From: Halanaerobiales bacterium
GTDB lineage: Bacteria > Bacillota > Halanaerobiia > Halanaerobiales > M55B127
Assembly: GCA_021736945.1 (NCBI GenBank)
Contig: JAIPEX010000009.1
Location: 1-39,524 of the forward strand
Direction: 5' to 3'
DNA: 39,524 nucleotides
In this document: positions 1 through 8,500 of the stretch, piece by piece
How the letters are laid out: every line of letters starts with the position of its first letter
Position numbering within the stretch: the first letter of the stretch is position 1
The notes under the pieces: model-generated
Seen by the model: the letters and a program-made list of their open reading frames with translations, nothing else
What the model was told of the DNA's origin: nothing
Database searches by the model: none
Translations under genes and position numbers: made by a program

Positions 1-35
1 TTCTTGCCAGTTGTGTTATAATTATTTTGACACAT
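1..35 (-). CDS. Transposase N-terminus (partial, family uncertain)
   Basis: An ATG at 35-33 is preceded by AAGGAGG (49-43) with seven bases between, an ideal ribosome-binding site. The visible peptide is MCQNNYNTTGK, running off the left edge of the window. Its position just inside an apparent IS terminus makes it a likely transposase. The polar Asn/Thr-rich start followed by Gly-Lys resembles IS30-family transposase N-termini as I remember them, but eleven residues cannot prove this. Confidence 0.45.
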   Translation of the reverse strand, partial: MCQNNYNTTGK

Positions 36-100
36 GTCGGTGCCTCCTTGTTTTGTTTGGCTAGTTACTAACATTATAAAGGAGGTTACCGGGATGTGTC
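29..100 (-). repeat. Inverted repeat able to mask the transposase RBS and start codon
   Basis: On the minus strand the arm at 100-78 (GACACAT, CGGT, CCTCCTT) pairs with the arm at 49-29 (AAGGAGG, ACCG, ATGTGTC). That is 7+4+7 base pairs separated by two small internal loops. The 3' arm contains both the Shine-Dalgarno sequence and the ATG. Only a transcript entering from outside the element contains both arms, so the fold would block translation of read-through message. Comparable protection against impinging transcription is known for other IS elements such as IS10 and IS200. Confidence 0.6.
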
Positions 101-102
101 TA
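73..102 (-). promoter_or_regulatory. Promoter of the edge transposase, inside the IS end
   Basis: On the minus strand TAGACA (102-97) and TATAAT (78-73) are separated by 18 bases, giving 5/6 and 6/6 matches to the sigma-A consensus. Transcription would begin near base 66, downstream of the 5' arm of the inverted repeat. The element's own mRNA would therefore lack that arm, while read-in transcripts from outside would carry it. Confidence 0.6.
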
Positions 103-111
103 TTTTTTATA

Positions 112-162
112 CTACGTGCATTTAATTATACATTTCAGCTTATTTAATATTTCTTTAAACAT
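112..162 (-). pseudogene. 16-codon ORF apparently truncated by the IS
   Basis: An ATG at 162-160 follows AAGGAGG with six bases between, and a TATAAT box lies upstream at 198-193. The reading frame gives MFKEILNKLKCIIKCT and then stops at 114-112, within a few bases of the presumed IS tip. The strong initiation signals in front of a 16-residue frame suggest that a real gene was cut by the insertion and now ends on element-derived bases. It could also be a genuine microprotein. Function is unknown. Confidence 0.35.
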
Positions 163-254
163 GAGATCTCCTCCTTATTATACTACCAGTATATTATATA
201 GAGGAGACTCCAGAGCAATAGTATTTTTGATAAAAATGTTGTTTAAAATAATTA

Positions 255-278
255 GAAGGTGGAGTACCCTCCACCTTC
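255..278 (-). terminator. Rho-independent terminator after the DUF885-like gene
   Basis: A perfect 10-bp stem (GAAGGTGGAG at 255-264 with CTCCACCTTC at 269-278) has a 4-base loop. On the minus strand it is followed by an AT-rich tract with a run of four T. It lies about 20 bases beyond the stop codon at 301. Confidence 0.6.
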
Positions 279-300
279 ATACATTTTTAATATTATTTTT

Positions 301-1508
301 TTATAAACCTGAAGGATAACATTGACCTTTTAATAATTTAATCATTCTTTTCTTTTGATTACCTTTATCTAAATAATCTCGTATAATTTTCCTTCCGTGA
401 GAATATGCAAAGGAATATATTCTTTTAAATTTAGAACTTTTCAAATTATGAATGGTATGATCAATCATATAATCCGTTTGCAGGGTATACTTTTTTATAT
501 ATTTTTTTACTTCCTCAACTGGTCTTCCATTCTCTATCATTATTGCAGCGTTACTTGATATTTGATCTAAAGAATTAAGCCTTGAAGCTCTTAATAAATA
601 GTTTAAATCTACATCATTAGTTTTTATATTATACTTATTATAAATATTATCTCTTAACCATTCTGCAGCTTCATTTGAATCAAATATCATTTCAAAAGCT
701 ACTTCCGCTAACCCTTCTGCAATAACAAGCCATGGACTATATAAAATAAAAATACTATTTTCTGTATATTTTTTTTTTCAATAAGATTTTCTTCTTTTAA
801 ACAAAATTCAGTGTGATGTCCAGGATATAATTCATGACTAATCAAAGGTAATAGTAGAAAAAAGTTAAAAGGTATATCGTTATTAATCTCAATTTTAGAT
901 CTATAATTACCAAGATATCTAGTTGAAGCACCAAATCTTTTGTTTGTAACCATTTCTATAATTAGATTTTCTTGTTTTGGTAATCTGATAAATTTTTTAG
1001 TTTTTTTCTTCAACTCATTGATAATAAAGATTATAAAATCTTTTTTGGCATCACTAGAATTAAATTCAAAATAGTTTCTTTGATACCATTCATTAAATCT
1101 TTCATCTAATTTATTAGTTCCAGGTAACCCCTTTTTATATAAATCGAGACCTTCTTCAAAATTTTTTTCTGCTATCCACTCCGGTTTGATATCAAATATA
1201 TTTTTTACTTCGTGTTTTAATTCTAATTTTTCATTATTTAATACTTTTAATACAGTATACATTGCTCTTAGTTGTTTATTTAAATATTCTTTTCTATGAT
1301 TTTTTATATTCATTTCTTCTAACTCAGTGATTAATTTTTGTGTTGTTTGTAAAAGTTTTAGGTTATCGATTGGTTTCTCATTTTTTACAATTTGTTTTAA
1401 ATTTTCGGGACCTATATAGGCATCCACAAACTGATTGTCTTCATCTTTAAATTTACTATCAATTCTTAACCCTAACAACAAAAAACTTTCCATCCATTTA
1501 CTATTCAT
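301..1508 (-). pseudogene. DUF885-like zinc metallopeptidase, frameshifted
   Basis: Two overlapping frames together make one protein of about 400 residues. The first (1508-708) carries HELYPGHH, a HE-x3-GHH zinc motif typical of DUF885/M3-like carboxypeptidases, and then loses frame. The second frame continues as KYTENSIFILYSPWLVIAEG, then LAEVAFE, and runs to 301. The EGLAE segment is the expected downstream zinc-ligand region, and it lies in the part upstream of the first Met of the second frame, so that frame is not a separate gene. The switch falls in a run of ten A residues (minus strand, 778-769); adding one A, or a -1 slip, restores the frame. ATG 1508 follows an AGAGGGG ribosome-binding site. 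It may be a pseudogene, a slippage-expressed gene or a sequencing error. The substrate is unknown. Confidence 0.75.
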
Positions 1509-1610
1509 ATTAATCCCCTCTTTATAATGATTTATTTTATATATATTATATTTGTTATAGTTAACTCTATTGCAAGGGTTAATTTATTGTTTTTTAGAAT
1601 GAAATTGAAG

Positions 1611-1635
1611 AAAAGATGGAGTTAACTCCACCTTT
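1611..1635 (-). terminator. Terminator overlapping the stop codon of the MerR fusion gene
   Basis: Minus-strand AAAGGTGGAG (1635-1626) pairs with CTCCATCTTT (1621-1612), one G-T pair included, and TTTTC-rich sequence follows. The four-base loop TTAA contains the TAA stop codon (1624-1622), so the last sense codons lie in the stem. Confidence 0.6.
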
Positions 1636-2851
1636 TAGCTTTTATTTGGTATGAGTATATTTTATCCCCCAGTTGAGCAAAATCTTCGTATTTACCCATA
1701 CTTTCTTTGATATATTGAACTTCAGACTTTTTCTCATTTTTTAATTTAAAACCCATCTTTTCGAGATTATACTTTAATTTTTCATACCTAAAATTATTTC
1801 TATACTTTCTATCTACAATACTATTAGGTCCAAAGTGTTTATAAATTATAAAAGTAGCTAAAAATAAAACTTCCTGTTTTAAATATTCATTTAATAATGG
1901 AGGTAAAAAATCTTCATTTTCAAAACAATAACAAGAAGTTCCTGTAAAATCCACTAATATATCTACTATATTCTGCTTAAGTGGTAATTTGGGTAAATTA
2001 CTAGTTATAAATATTACATTAGTATGTTTACCTGACATTTCTAATATACTCTTTAAATATCTATTTAGATCAGGATTATTATCGACACATATATAATAAG
2101 AATTTTCAGGTAGTTTATTATAAATTTGTCTTAAAAAATATCCATAACCAGTTCCAGGTTCTAATATTACTTTATTTTTTAAGTTTTCATTTATTAATTC
2201 CTTTTTGAGCCACTCCATACTATTATATGATTTATCCATAAAATCCGGATGAGTAGTTTGAATGTACTTTTCTATATGATTGTCTTCAATTGTCTGTTTA
2301 CTTTCAGGTTGTTCAATATCATAAATAATACCTTCTTTTATCACTAAAGATTTCCCACAATTACAATTGAGGCTTCCCTTAATTATTTGGTTATTTTTAA
2401 TATTTTCTGCTGATAAAGAAAGTTCACTATTGCATTCAGGGCAAGAAAACAAAGATAATGCATCTAGGCTGATACCAAAAAGGTCTTTTTCATTTTTATT
2501 TATTTTATCTAATTTATTTATTTTTTCTTTTAATTCCTCTTGTGACTCTTTTAATTCACCAATCCTTTTTTCTATTTCTTTTATTTTATCTTTATATAAA
2601 CTTTGATAATATTTATTCTTCTGATAAGAAGACAACTTCCCGATTCTTTTAAAATATAAAATCTTTTTTATTTCCTGTAAGGTAAAATCCATATTCTTTA
2701 ATCTTAATATTTCTTTTATATCTTTTTCGCATTCTTCATCAAAATTATAATGGCCACCTTTTTTCTGTGGTACCAATAAGTTTAATTTCATATAATAGCG
2801 AACTGTATCATTTGATAAGTTATATTTGCTAGAAAATTCACTGATTTTCAT
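1622..2851 (-). CDS. MerR-type regulator fused to zinc ribbon and SAM methyltransferase
   Basis: Residues 1-70 form a MerR winged helix (MKISEFSSKYNLSNDTVRYY is the recognition segment). Residues about 72-125 are a coiled coil, as in MerR dimers. Four cysteines (C137, C140, C163, C165) form a small zinc ribbon, and from about 200 onward there is a class I methyltransferase with motif I VILEPGTGYGYF near 228-239. In ordinary MerR proteins the ligand-binding domain sits where the methyltransferase sits here, so the protein may link SAM chemistry to transcription. I chose ATG 2851 because AGGGG lies eight bases before it; the upstream GTG at 2860 is almost on top of that site. The gene is monocistronic, with its own terminator. 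The target of methylation is unknown. Confidence 0.8.
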   Translation of the reverse strand: MKISEFSSKYNLSNDTVRYYMKLNLLVPQKKGGHYNFDEECEKDIKEILRLKNMDFTLQEIKKILYFKRIGKLSSYQKNKYYQSLYKDKIKEIEKRIGELKESQEELKEKINKLDKINKNEKDLFGISLDALSLFSCPECNSELSLSAENIKNNQIIKGSLNCNCGKSLVIKEGIIYDIEQPESKQTIEDNHIEKYIQTTHPDFMDKSYNSMEWLKKELINENLKNKVILEPGTGYGYFLRQIYNKLPENSYYICVDNNPDLNRYLKSILEMSGKHTNVIFITSNLPKLPLKQNIVDILVDFTGTSCYCFENEDFLPPLLNEYLKQEVLFLATFIIYKHFGPNSIVDRKYRNNFRYEKLKYNLEKMGFKLKNEKKSEVQYIKESMGKYEDFAQLGDKIYSYQIKAKRWS

Positions 2852-2982
2852 TATAAACACCCCTATGTATTATTTATATATAAACCCCTCACCTTTAAAT
2901 TATTAGTCAGTAAATGTATATATCTTAATTATTCTCCAATTGGAAATTTTCCCCTTTAATAATTTATTGTGTTTTATTATAG

Positions 2983-3030
2983 AAAAAATCCCTTCTAAAT
3001 TGCCAAAACTTATAGCAAACAGAAGGGATT
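2983..3030 (-). terminator. Terminator of the YtvI-like permease gene
   Basis: AATCCCTTCT (2987-2996) and AGAAGGGATT (3021-3030) form a perfect 10-bp stem. On the minus strand six T follow. Confidence 0.85.
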
Positions 3031-3045
3031 AATTACATATACATA

Positions 3046-4104
3046 TTATATTTTCTCTTTATTATTTAAAGTTGGGGTTGAATTAAATTCTAAACCAGTA
3101 TTCAATATTGCCTTAAATGTAATAATAGATAAAGGAGCTAATATAATGCCTTGTAGTCCCATAGTAATTAACCCAATATAGATACCTAACAATAATATTA
3201 AAGGATGGACACCTATATTACGACCTAATATCTTGCTTTCTAAGAAAGGCCGTGCACTTACTAATATAACATATAAGATAAATAATATTATTGAATTTCT
3301 TATATTACTCATAAAAAGATTATAGATGATTAAAGGCCATAATATTGCCCCTGGACCTATCACAGGTATTAAATCTAAAATTCCATTTAGAATAGCGAGC
3401 AAAATAACATATGGGTAACCTAAAATAGTAAATGTTATTCCTGTTAAGACCGTTGTATTAGTTAATATCAATAACTGTACTTTTAAATAACTGAAAATAT
3501 CATTAATGATGCTTGAATCTAAGACTTGTGCAATTTTATCTTTAGATTTTAAGTAGTCGAGTATTAATCGCTTATCTTTACTTATAAAAAACGTGGCGAT
3601 GATTGTAAATAATAATATTATGATATAACCTGGTATGTAAAAAGTAATATTCAAGGACCAATCGATCATACTAGAGAGATATCCTTCACCTCGTTGATAT
3701 ATATTATCTAAAATACGAGTTAATATATTTGTTACCATATCAGGCATTCTTTCAAACATTTCTTGTTGTCTTAATAACAATTTATCAATATATTCAACTA
3801 TTTGTTCTCGGTATTCAGGTAGATATCTTGATAAATAGATTAATTCATAGGCTGTATTTGTAACTATAAAAATGGAAAGTAAAACAAATACTGTTAAAAC
3901 AATTAATATCATAATCAAGACTGCTATATTCCTTGGAATCTTTTTAGATAACATACTGACTGGCCTATCAATAACAAAGGTAATTATTAAGGCAAGAAAG
4001 AATGGGGTTAAGGTAAAAATAAATATTTTTAAAGAAAATACTATAGCTAAAAATATTCCCACTAATATTATTTGTTTTTTCCATTTGATATTAGTTACAT
4101 CCAT
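3046..4104 (-). CDS. AI-2E/YtvI-family membrane permease
   Basis: This 352-residue integral membrane protein has paired hydrophobic segments at the N-terminus, one in the middle and a cluster of four or more at the C-terminus, the usual topology of the AI-2E transporter (PF01594) family. The middle holds the typical soluble helical part (about 75-145). The conserved GYPYVILLAILNGILDLIPV and GPGAILWPL segments are family hallmarks. YtvI-like members are sporulation membrane proteins in clostridia, whereas others export ions or small solutes; the sequence does not separate these roles. ATG 4104 is preferred over TTG 4110 because GAGGG lies nine bases upstream of the ATG. It appears monocistronic. 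Confidence 0.85.
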   Translation of the reverse strand: MDVTNIKWKKQIILVGIFLAIVFSLKIFIFTLTPFFLALIITFVIDRPVSMLSKKIPRNIAVLIMILIVLTVFVLLSIFIVTNTAYELIYLSRYLPEYREQIVEYIDKLLLRQQEMFERMPDMVTNILTRILDNIYQRGEGYLSSMIDWSLNITFYIPGYIIILLFTIIATFFISKDKRLILDYLKSKDKIAQVLDSSIINDIFSYLKVQLLILTNTTVLTGITFTILGYPYVILLAILNGILDLIPVIGPGAILWPLIIYNLFMSNIRNSIILFILYVILVSARPFLESKILGRNIGVHPLILLLGIYIGLITMGLQGIILAPLSIITFKAILNTGLEFNSTPTLNNKEKI

Positions 4105-4235
4105 TTTCAACTTCCCTCTTTTTAAACAAATATTTTTAGGATTATATTACTTATATTCTCTGATAACAAGTAATAACCTTCATTTCTATTCTAAATATCA
4201 AACATAACTTTGATGTATTACAAAGACTATTTACT

Positions 4236-5486
4236 TTAACCTAGTTTACTAATTATTTTTTCTAAATACCTTGATTTCATTTGTTTACTTGCCATTATTT
4301 GTTTAATAGGTGGTAGTTTTAAAATAGCAGAAACCACAGCTGCCATAGCCCTATGACTTGCAAATGCTTGGTTTTCAAAAATTAAATTTTGCAATTTCCC
4401 CTTTTCAATTGCCATCATAACTGTTCTATGTACCGAATTAAGGGGTGTTATAATTTCTTCCTGACGTCTTTTTAAGCTAAGACTCTCAAATTGACAAGTT
4501 CTAACACACACTCCACAACCAAGACATACCTCCCGATCAATTGTGATTTTATCATCACTTTTACTTATTGCATCAATCGGACAAGCTTCTATACACTTTT
4601 CACATTTACTACATTTTTCATGATTAATTGTAGGTAAATAATGAGTGGTTTGGACTGGATGTAAATTACCAAATTTTCTAGCTGCAACTAATGCTTCACA
4701 ACAACAGCCACAACAGTTACAGATAAAAGCCGGATCTTTTCTTACATTTTCACCGCATTGCACAAGATTATGTTCATATGCTTTATGAAGTAATTCAATG
4801 CATTCAGAAGTTTCAACCCGGCGAGCATGACCATGCCTTATTAAGGAATCAGCTGTAGTATTAAAAGTCATACAGATATCCATAGGAGCATCACAGGCTT
4901 TATCCATATGGTGCATTTTATGGCGACAGTAACATGTACTAACTCCTATATGATCAGCATTTTCAATTATATGACTTGCTTTTTCATATTCTAGAATATG
5001 GACTAGATTATCTTTAGAAAGAACTTCCTCTTGTACATAGACACGTCCTAGTTTGGTTTCACTTCTCAAAAAAAGATCTTTGATAAAGTCTTCCTCTACA
5101 TTTAGATATTGATAATATAATTCTGCAAGTAGCTCTTGATCAATATCATGTCTAACTCGCATCATCGAAAATTCAAAAAAACCTGCCATTGGAGGCGGAA
5201 GAATGTATTTTTTAACTCCATTATATTCTGAGTCTAAAAGAATGGCTCTTCCCGCAAGTTCTTCTAATATTTTTTTGGTTTTAACCTTATCTCGATTTAA
5301 AATCTTACTCGCTTTCTCTACTGTAAAAGGCTTTATTGGTAATTGAGCTACTACTTTTGCCTCTTTTTCACTAAATAATATACTCAATATCTTATATAAA
5401 GTTTCTGAAGGAGGAGCCCCCTGTGGAAATTGATTTAGTCTTTCTTCTAAATTTTTATATGCTGATTTTGCTGTTTTATGTGACAC
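4236..5486 (-). CDS. Cysteine-rich 4Fe-4S polyferredoxin with N-terminal winged-helix-like region
   Basis: The 416-residue protein starts with a helical, wHTH-like part (about 30-95). Cysteine motifs follow at 185-205 (CYCRHK, later C198 and C205) and a dense group CNCCGCCC (256-263). Two classic ferredoxin motifs close the set, CSKCEKCIEACP (292-303) and CLGCGVCVRTC (321-331). At least two [4Fe-4S] clusters are certain, and the other cysteines may hold more. GTG 5486 follows GGAGGAG with good spacing. It lies 54 bases behind the activase/dehydratase-like gene in the same direction, so it probably passes electrons to that ATP-driven reductase, a role ferredoxins and flavodoxins have in the 2-hydroxyacyl-CoA dehydratase systems. 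This electron-donor role is inferred from context. Confidence 0.85.
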   Translation of the reverse strand: MSHKTAKSAYKNLEERLNQFPQGAPPSETLYKILSILFSEKEAKVVAQLPIKPFTVEKASKILNRDKVKTKKILEELAGRAILLDSEYNGVKKYILPPPMAGFFEFSMMRVRHDIDQELLAELYYQYLNVEEDFIKDLFLRSETKLGRVYVQEEVLSKDNLVHILEYEKASHIIENADHIGVSTCYCRHKMHHMDKACDAPMDICMTFNTTADSLIRHGHARRVETSECIELLHKAYEHNLVQCGENVRKDPAFICNCCGCCCEALVAARKFGNLHPVQTTHYLPTINHEKCSKCEKCIEACPIDAISKSDDKITIDREVCLGCGVCVRTCQFESLSLKRRQEEIITPLNSVHRTVMMAIEKGKLQNLIFENQAFASHRAMAAVVSAILKLPPIKQIMASKQMKSRYLEKIISKLG

Positions 5487-5540
5487 GGCTACTCCTCCTC
5501 AATAATTCCCTTAGTATTTAAATCTTCTCATAAGCACTTA

Positions 5541-8500
5541 TTAGTTTCGAACAATTTTCTCTCGATTTTGCTTTTTATATTCATTTACCCTTTCAACCTG
5601 TAAGCTAAAGGATTCTAGTCTTGCTTCAATAACCTGTGTAAACACACTACCATCAACTTCAATAGCTAAAAACGGTAAAGAAGAAAATCTATCTAATATT
5701 TCTTCACTTTCCTTGTTTTTTATATTTTTTCTCTTCTGTTCTTCAAGAGAAGAATTTAAAATCGATTCAGCAACACGATGCGGCATACAACCAAAGGGGC
5801 CAATTATTATTACTCCATCTACATCATCAATTATTTCATCAACAGTTCCGCCAATGGTTAATACAGCTTCTCCAGTCAGCTCTGGAGATATTATACCTTC
5901 TGCAGATTCAACCACTTCCTCAATATCTGTCAGTTTATATTCACATAAACCCGAATCCGACATAATACTTTTAATTGTTTTATCAATACGACGCTGGAAA
6001 AATCCTTTTACACTGTGTTTAAATTTCTGTATAAAACCTGGTTCGGGCTTATTTATTCCATTTTCAAGAAGATAGTCGACATAATACAACCATTCATTAT
6101 TGGGGGCTACCTTTGTGATGATATCTTTTTCAGCTAATTTTTCTACCAAATAACGGCGTGAGAATTCATCACTTCTAACATATATTTCTCCAGTTAGTGC
6201 AACTTTTTTTGCTTCTTCGTAATTCTCCTTTAATTCAATCATTGATAATTTTTTAGCTTCTTCTTTTAAAACATCTTTAACTTTAAACCAAGAATCATTT
6301 TCTAAGATCTTGAAAATTCTATTTTTACTTTTTTCAAAAGTTTTTAATGCATGTGTTTCATTTTCAGCTAAGGTTATAATTGTACTATAAATATCTTCTA
6401 AAACATCAGCAACTATTACAGATTGCCAACCTCTTAAAGTAAAGTCACGTCCCATTCCAGCATAACTGTTATCAGCTGTTAAAGTTAATAAAGCTACATC
6501 TTCTATTTCTTTTTCTTCGATCAAATTATTTATTAATACATTATATTGCCCAAACCGACAAGGACCAGAAGCTTCAGGCATAAAGTATACTAATAACTCA
6601 TCCTCATTTTCCCTTTCATCAAGATATTTTAATAAACTTCCTAGGGTTAACTGTAAAGGTAAACACTCTTTTGAAGTTGAATTTGCCCTACCATATTTGA
6701 GTTCTTCTTTTCCAGGTGGATCACAAGCAATTGCATTTATTCCACAATACCTAAAAGCAGTAGCAAAAGCTTTACTAGTTAAACCTCCCATGGAAGGGAT
6801 AAGCACCTTAACTTTATCATCATATAAAGAGTATCTATCACCTGAAGAATCAATAAACTCTACATCGTTTTCATAGTCTATTTCCGCTTTTCTATAATTA
6901 CTTTCTTCAATTTTAGGTAATGAATTTTCTTCTTGTAATTTTCTATAACTATCCACAACATCTAGAAAAGCTTCTATTCTAGTATTTAATCCTGCATCTG
7001 CAGTGTGACTATCTAACTCTAAAGTAAGAGATGGCTTACTACCATTTTGATCCCGGAAGTAATTTATTAAAAATGAGTCAGGTCCACAACTAAAGTTTGT
7101 AATATATGCACCAAATAGTGAAGAATGTTTACTAACAAAATCTGCACCTTTCATTATTTTTTGGCCCATTGACCAATACATTTTATCAAAAACATCAATA
7201 TCATCAATAGGCAACATATCGAATGATAAAATTAGTTCACCTCTTGATGCAAATTTATGTGGGATACCCATATTTGCTTCAGAAACAAAGGCATTATAAG
7301 GTCTTCCAAAAAGTACCACAGCTTTTTCAGAGGGATTTTCTTCTAAATATTCTAATACTTCTTTTCCCATCTCTTTTAATTTGCTTTCAAAATCTCTTTG
7401 GTTTTGAACTGCTTTTTTGTATGCTTTTTTAACCCTATCTTTCGGAAAACCAAGTTCCTTACCAACTTTTACAAACTGTGAAGTAGCAGATTCATATCCG
7501 TCTTTAAAACTTAAAACCGGAGAGAAAACATTATCTTTTTTAAGTTTAGGCCAAACAGAACTTAAATAATATGGTTCAGCTTGAGCCATCGGACAAAGCA
7601 TACTTTCTTCTGCACCATTTTCGACAAATAGTCCCTTGATGTGTGGCAAGAAAATATAGTCATAGCTATAATTGGAAAGCAAATCATACATATAACCATG
7701 GCTTATCTCAACAGGATGACAGAAAGCCGCTGTTTCCTGTTGTATACCTTCTTCTTGCACTTCTTTGGGTAAAACAACCTCTAAGCCCAGCTCGGCAAAA
7801 AACTCTGAATAAAGGGGCAATAAGGAGCTAATAGCTAAAGAACGATTCATTCCTATCTTCCCTTTATAATTTTCATCATCTGGTTTTGAAAAATATTCTT
7901 CGAAAACCATGTTTTCTCTCTTATTGATAAGATCTAGTTTTCCCACATCATATTCTACATCATGTGATAAATTAACATATTTATTACAAGCACCACCAAA
8001 AGGATATTTTTTATTTTCTATTTCCATTACATTAATTTCACATTGTCTGTCACAGTCTTCTTTACCGCCCTGACAGGTAAAGGGCTTATGATAGATTATT
8101 TCTCGAGTTGCCAATTCATTTAAATCAAATTCTTTTTCATCAGTAAGCCCCAACTTCAAATGCTCTTTAACCATTAATGCTTCACCGTAAGCACCCATTA
8201 AGCCCGGTTCAGGTGGTACAATAATTTCTTTATCAGTTAAAGCAGCCATTGCAATTGGGACAGCTCGATTATAGCATACACCACCTTGCATAAAGACCTT
8301 TTCGCCTACTGGTCTATTGCCTTTTACGCGGTTAGTATAATTTAAACATATGGAATATACTAATCCGGCACAGATATCTTCTATCTCTATACCTTCTTGA
8401 ATTGCACTTTTAATATCACTACTTATAAATGCTGAACATTGATCATTAAAATTAGGTGGGTTTTCTCCTTTTAATGCAATATCCTCTATTTCTGTCATTT

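Larger units (their letters stand above)
1..108 (-). mobile_element. Left end of an insertion sequence, cut by the window edge
   Basis: This stretch holds a near-consensus promoter, a strong ribosome-binding site and the first codons of an ORF that leaves the window at base 1. Its outer side is bounded by an A/T-rich tip, read on the minus strand as AAAAAATAGACACATCCC. An imperfect inverted repeat (29-49 with 80-100) overlaps the promoter and the start codon. A promoter in the terminal repeat, an ORF starting within about 70 bases of the end and a neighbouring ORF that stops at the junction together suggest an IS end. The family cannot be fixed from eleven residues; IS30-like is a guess from the N-terminal style. 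The exact outer boundary (about 102-110) is uncertain. Confidence 0.55.

Noticed and set aside
116-319. A 67-residue plus-strand frame next to the IS end
   Set aside because: It crosses the terminator and promoter signals, lacks a ribosome-binding site and has no domain.
5713-6075. A 120-residue plus-strand frame inside the activase gene, and other opposite-strand frames inside real genes
   Set aside because: They lie opposite strongly supported genes with clear domains and lack start signals; they are shadows of codon use.
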